This document shows, piece by piece, positions 60,041 to 64,000 of a stretch of 64,000 nt of DNA. This stretch comes from Pisaster brevispinus. Its lineage: Eukaryota; Echinodermata; Asteroidea; Forcipulatida; Asteriidae. The notes beneath the pieces were generated by a model. That model had not been told where the DNA came from and made no database searches. It was given only the letters and a program-made list of their open reading frames with translations. Every line of letters begins with the position of its first letter. Within the stretch, counting starts at the first letter, position 1. Location of the stretch: the NCBI GenBank assembly GCA_023634235.1, contig JAMKCF010000023.1, positions 1,587,001-1,651,000 on the forward strand, in the 5' to 3' direction. The translations under genes were made by a program, and so were the position numbers.

Positions 60041-61380
60041 CCTATTGAGACCAGAAGTTCAGGTCAAATAGGTATCATCTCTGTGCAAAAGTTTGAGAAG
60101 GCTCATCGACCTAAAATCTGATGTAAATATTTTGGCCAAAGTATCAGTAGTTCTTGAGATCTATGAATTTTTGATATGTTCAACTTCCAGTTTGAAACTG
60201 AAGTCAAGGTCAAATGGGGTCAAAGTTATGATTTTTTGAAATATAAACTTACATTTATTGTTTTTTAAAAAAACTCTGAGAAGGAGAATAACAACTTTAA
60301 AAACCTAGAAACACAAACTTTAGGTGTTCGGTTTCGGGGAGTTACAAGCCTGATGTAAAAGTCTGATGGAAAAAAGAGCATTTAAGATGACGTACGTCAT
60401 CATGACATCACTAAAAGTTTCAGCAGTCAGTGTCAATGTCTAACAATACACCAAGTTTCAACTCGGTTGGTCATTTGTTTTGGCAGATACAGTGTCGGGG
60501 TCATATTGGTATCATCTCTGTGCAAAAGTTTGAGCAGGACCACAGACCTACAATCTGGTGTAAAAATGGTGATGAAATGATAAAAAGTTAGTGAAATATG
60601 AATTTTTTTAATTTTCAACTTCCGGTTTGAACCCAATGTCAAGGTCAAATGAGGTCACACTCTGTGTGGCATTTGTTGAGCGTTGAAAGCCCTTTCCGAT
60701 GATGTATAGATTGTAAAAAATCATTGTGTTATTGTTGAGTTTTGATTTTTTTTCAAGTATTAAACTTTGATTTAACGTAATTCAACACCCGATGACGTCA
60801 TCATGACGTAAACAATTCTTTCAAATCTGCAAATCATAATCTAACTACATGATAAGTTTTCAGTTGATATGAGATTTGCAACTAAGTAATTCTCTACGGA
60901 CAAAAATACTGAAAAGAAGAAAAAGAAGAAAACCTAAAAAAACTAGAGATTGAGAGTTTGTGTACAAACTCACGGTGTTCGGCTTGAATGTAGTGACTGC
61001 GTAGTTGAAAATAAGGTCAATATTGCGTGCAGGTATTTTGTCTCCTTGTGCTGTGCTGACGGGCATAATAATACTTGTAGCTTTTGTTAATCTTTATGCA
61101 AGATCATAGCATGAAGGTTTGCCATATGAAACTTCAACTTCCGGTTTTGACAGGAACTAAAGGTCAACAGGGGTCACACTTTGCACAAGATATCTAGAAT
61201 TGCCCAAAAGCTTTAAATTGGTGTAATGATTATTAATGTACCACGTTTCATTAATAAGATACACATTTTTGTATGTGCAAACTTATACTTCCGGTTTGGA
61301 CCGGAAGTGAAGGTCAAATGGGGTCACACATTGTAAAAATGTGTAGAATCGTCTAAGGGTTTTAAAATCATGTAATTATG
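60041..61380. repeat. Degenerate repeats built on CTTCCGGTTT..AAGGTCAAATGGGGTCAC
   Basis: At least four diverged copies occur: near 60,182 (CAACTTCCAGTTTGAAACTG), 60,616 (CAACTTCCGGTTTGAACCC), 61,133 (CAACTTCCGGTTTTGACAGG) and 61,286 (ATACTTCCGGTTTGGACCGG), each followed by AAGGTCAA and GGTCACA. GATGACGTCATCATGACGT palindromes lie between (60,790 and 60,390 regions). A common repeat type in marine invertebrates, of unknown class. No coding signal. Confidence 0.6.
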
Positions 61381-61732
61381 TTAACACACACATATGTGTA
61401 TAAATGGGTACCTGCGAGGGTAGAGGTTGATATTGTGTTCGAAAAGCCTTCGGAGCGCCACGGCAGCCCGGGCTGTATACTCCCCAGGGAGCTGAGAAAG
61501 ATTCTCCCTAAATCCGCAGGGATTTTCTATTCTAATAAGAAAATACTCACCTCCGATACCAACAAATGCATTTACAATGCGCATGCGCAAGCAACTCCGC
61601 TGAACAAAACAAAGCACCTCCCCTCGCACTGCACGTCCCAAGTGTACACACGAAATACGCCCTTCTTTTTACTTTAGCCTTTTCCGTGCGTGTGTCCCTG
61701 TACTCCACTTTTTTTGGGGGGGGGGGGAGGGA

Positions 61733-61845
61733 TGGTATCGGAGGTGAGTATTTTCTTATTAGAATAGAAAATCCCTGCGGATTTAGGGAGATTCTATTAC
61801 AGAAAATACATCACCTCCGATACCAACAAATGCAGAGTAGCACCG
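61733..61845. repeat. Internal complementary region of the second DIRS element
   Basis: The first half is the complement of 61504-61565; the second half (TTCTATTACAGAAAATACATCACCTCCGATACCAAC) should complement the right end outside the window. Immediately after it is GCAGAGTAGCACCGT, also found right after the corresponding region of the first DIRS element (46,889-46,902). Confidence 0.8.
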
Positions 61846-61980
61846 TTGAACCACAAGATAGGGAGGGAAGAGAGCGTGCAGTGTTGGGCCCAGAGTAGAT
61901 GTCTTAACTAAATTATGCCTGAAACAAATGGAAAAACAGGAGCTGTTAAGACATACCAGTAAACTGTGCTTGAGGTGCTC

Positions 61981-63558
61981 TTAAGAGGTCAAGTCTGCAG
62001 TCTTACTGTGTTTCCGGGCTGTTGACTGTGCTGCTGAATGTAGAACCTGTCTGCCCATGCAGCCTTCTGACTGTAAATTATCTCGCAGGTAGCAAGATGT
62101 AAACGTAGAGGGATTTTTCCAGCAGGCTGCCTGCATAATCTCAGTGATAGCCACTCCCTGAAAAAGAGCTAACGAGGTGGTCATGCTCCTTGTTTGGTGA
62201 GCTCGGATTGGAACATGTTTTGCCTTTGGAGCTTGGTTCCGAGACTTTGAAGCTTGCAGATTGGGTCTACCCCTAGCCAAAGGAGATGCTATTCGCATCT
62301 GTGGTGGCCGATTGTGAACCTGGGGCGCTATTCGCGTCGTTAACGGTTCCTCCGTAGTAGGCAGAGCGGGTATAGCCAAAGGAGATGCTATTCGCATCCG
62401 TGGTGGCTGTTTGTGAACCTGAGACGCTTTTCGCGCCGTTAGCAGTTCGCCTGGTAATGGTTGACTTGGAGGACCAGGCATTGACCCAAGTGGCTGAGTA
62501 GGAGCAGGCTCAGGTGTTGTTGTTGATGTTAAATTTATGGCCTCAACGATCCACCGAGCAATAGTTGTTGCAGAAGCTGCACAGTACGGCTGAACCGTCG
62601 TGATGAATAGCTGTGTTGTATTACCACGCAGCCCTTTAGTCCGATCGATGTAGAATTTTAGAATGCGGACCGGGCACCATAACTTATCCTCCCGGATACT
62701 TGAAAAGGATGTTAGACTTGGGACAAAGATATCCGGAGGCGAAAAATTTGGCGACTGGTTCTTGGTCAGGAAGCCAATATGTGGGATTAGTCGAACGCCC
62801 CCTGGTTCCCAGCGCAAGTGGCCTGCCTCTATGGACAGGGCGTGGAGCTCACTTCTTCGACGGGCCGTGGCTGCTGCTAGCAAAAAGATTGTTTTGACTG
62901 TCAGTAAATGAAGGGATGATGAGGATCCGGCTGGTTCAAATGGAGGTTTTGCCAGCTTAAGAAGGACACTGCCAAGGTCCCATGAAGGAGCGAGCTTTTT
63001 GATGGGTGGTCTGTCTACGAACATACCCTTCAAGAGGTGTGAGATTGCAGTGTTGTTTGAAAGATTAGAGCCATCGTCGAACCCTCTATGAATTACACCA
63101 ATTGCAGATCTGTAGCCACGAACAGTTGCAATTTGGAGCCCTGAATTGAACAGGTGAAGAAGAAAATCCCCAACCTCCGTCAAAGATGCAGAATGGGGAC
63201 TGCAGCCTTTATTGTTGCACCATTTGCTGTAATGTTGTAAGCGATTGTCATATGTTCTTCTGGTTGAAGGGCGTCTGCTCTTGGCTGCCAAGGTAGCAGC
63301 GTCCTCCGAAAGGCCAGCTGTTCGGAAGTAAGATTTGAAAGCATCCAGGCACAAAGATGGAGGCTGTCCGGATCTGGGTGTAGGATCTTTGTGACTGGCT
63401 GTGACAACAGGTCTGGACGTTTCGGTAGAACGATAGGTGGTCGGAAACCAAGCTTGCCTGGGCCACAGAGGGGCAACCAAAATTATTTTGCAACTCTCCT
63501 GTTTGATCTTTTGCAGTACTCGAGGTAGCAGGGAGATCGGAGGAAAAGCATATCCCAA
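61981..63558 (-). CDS. DIRS tyrosine recombinase with repeat-expanded linker
   Basis: A 525-codon frame without internal stops. The first part (GYAFPPISLLPRVLQKIKQE, APLWPRQAWFP) is the connector after RNase H; the frame's first codon is TTG, and a TGA 27 bases upstream replaces the Trp seen in the sister element. The recombinase proper has RRPSTRRTYDNRLQHYSKWC, VATVRGYRSAIGVIH, the Arg box TARRRSELHAL, HQTRSMTTSLALF (HxxR), ACWKNPSTFTSCYLRD with the Trp and the nucleophile Tyr. Between the Arg box and HxxR is an extra proline-rich linker of about 80-100 residues containing two copies of a 33-codon repeat (PPRMRIASPLA). The catalytic set is intact; whether the swollen linker allows folding is open. 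Confidence 0.85.
   Translation of the reverse strand: MGYAFPPISLLPRVLQKIKQESCKIILVAPLWPRQAWFPTTYRSTETSRPVVTASHKDPTPRSGQPPSLCLDAFKSYFRTAGLSEDAATLAAKSRRPSTRRTYDNRLQHYSKWCNNKGCSPHSASLTEVGDFLLHLFNSGLQIATVRGYRSAIGVIHRGFDDGSNLSNNTAISHLLKGMFVDRPPIKKLAPSWDLGSVLLKLAKPPFEPAGSSSSLHLLTVKTIFLLAAATARRRSELHALSIEAGHLRWEPGGVRLIPHIGFLTKNQSPNFSPPDIFVPSLTSFSSIREDKLWCPVRILKFYIDRTKGLRGNTTQLFITTVQPYCAASATTIARWIVEAINLTSTTTPEPAPTQPLGSMPGPPSQPLPGELLTARKASQVHKQPPRMRIASPLAIPALPTTEEPLTTRIAPQVHNRPPQMRIASPLARGRPNLQASKSRNQAPKAKHVPIRAHQTRSMTTSLALFQGVAITEIMQAACWKNPSTFTSCYLRDNLQSEGCMGRQVLHSAAQSTARKHSKTADLTS
62275..62475 (-). repeat. In-frame 99-bp repeats inside the recombinase gene
   Basis: AGCCAAAGGAGATGCTATTC recurs at 62275 and 62374, an offset of 99 bp (33 codons). 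The repeat encodes QVHxxPPxMRIASPLA. It lies in the linker between catalytic boxes and does not occur in the sister recombinase at 47.0-48.0 kb. Confidence 0.85.
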
Positions 63559-63568
63559 GAGACCTGAC

Positions 63569-64000
63569 CAGTTGAGGCTCAGGGAGTCCGTTGCTCAAGC
63601 TAGAGGATGAGCATGTCGGGTGCAAAAGGTTGGGAGTTGATGGTTGAGATGGGACGCAAAGAGGTCTATGTGAGGTGTGTCCAGGATATTGAAAATTTGT
63701 AGGACTGTGGGGCGGTGAAGGGACCACTCTGTGGGCACTGACTGACCCCGCGAGAGTGCATCTGCAATGACATTCTCTTTCCCAAACAGGTGGAGTGCTT
63801 GTAGCGAGATCTGACGGGGAATGCACCAGTTGAGGAGTTACCATGTATGCATGCAAAGGGAAGGTGAGTGGGTACCCCCTTGGCGATTTATGTAGGAAAC
63901 TACTGTGGAATTGTCCGTCCTTATTAAGACTGTACGGTATATGACTCTGCTTGTCATGAGTTGAAGAGCCTTCTGAACTGCTAGAAGTTCCAGCAGATTG
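63569..64000 (-). CDS. DIRS RNase H domain, second element (partial)
   Basis: Read on the minus strand from the window edge: NLLELLAVQKALQLMTSR, then VLIRTDNSTVVSYINRQGG with the RNase H Asp, then NVIADALSRGQSVPTEWSLH and TPHIDLFASHLNHQLPTF. These are the same blocks as in the first DIRS element. The reverse transcriptase lies outside the window. The frame is open except for the stop before the recombinase part. Confidence 0.8.

Larger units (their letters stand above)
61504..64000 (-). mobile_element. Second DIRS-type retrotransposon, 3' half (continues past the window)
   Basis: Minus strand: RNase H (64000-63569), then tyrosine recombinase (63558-61981), then an internal complementary region (61733-61845) and the left terminal repeat (61504-61590). 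The internal region holds GTATCGGAGGTGAGTATTTTC..CTGCGGATTTAGGGAG, the complement of the left end, joined to sequence expected from the unseen right end. Same architecture as the element at 46.5-50.6 kb but different termini. Recombinase residues are preserved, so it is younger than the first. Confidence 0.88.

Overview
This window looks like genomic DNA of a marine deuterostome invertebrate, most probably an echinoderm. It is AT-rich, its genes are split by spliceosomal introns, it carries hyalin-repeat (HYR) exons, and it is crowded with DIRS, jockey-like, hAT-like, Harbinger-like and CACTA elements, a tRNA-Leu-derived SINE and satellites. The palindrome TAGGCCTA recurs. Nothing bacterial was seen. 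Species and chromosome cannot be told from sequence alone.

Host gene, minus strand, spanning the window: exons at 59.3-53.4 kb encode the tail of an extracellular protein (AMOP/VWD-type segment, cadherin-like domain, EGF-type cysteine-rich module, HYR domain). Near-identical HYR exons at 4.5-4.2 kb, 2.7-2.5 kb and the left edge have matching phase 1-1 borders. If they belong to one gene, a 48.9-kb intron lies between the HYR exons at 53.6 and 4.5 kb and is filled by mobile DNA.

Inside that intron, left to right: a decayed jockey-like non-LTR retrotransposon (5.06-8.1 kb); a non-autonomous Harbinger-like element (10.40-11.36 kb); a SINE inside a ~60-bp minisatellite (12.05-12.72 kb); a CACTA/EnSpm-type transposon of 32,200 bp (13,821-46,020); a DIRS-type tyrosine-recombinase retrotransposon (46.54-50.61 kb) with its inverted termini and internal complementary region; and a gag-like fragment (51.2-52.7 kb). 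A second DIRS element enters from the right edge (61.5-64.0 kb).

The main discovery is the 32.2-kb CACTA element. Its ends are inverted copies starting CACTATGA, matching at about 50 of 57 positions, flanked by a 3-bp CTA duplication, with subterminal GCCGTGAA repeats. It holds an open 11-exon gene for an 888-aa Tnp2/DUF4218-type transposase (33,025-42,726) and, head-to-head with it, an unrecognised 5-exon gene (32,114-29,390; possible 3' exons down to 27,053) for a small basic-then-acidic protein. It also contains about 26 copies of a 189-bp satellite with higher-order structure, and at least two nested hAT-like MITEs. The shared 910-bp intergenic region is the likely bidirectional promoter. 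By analogy with plant En/Spm, the large protein would cut the ends and the small one could bind the subterminal repeats; that second role is inference.
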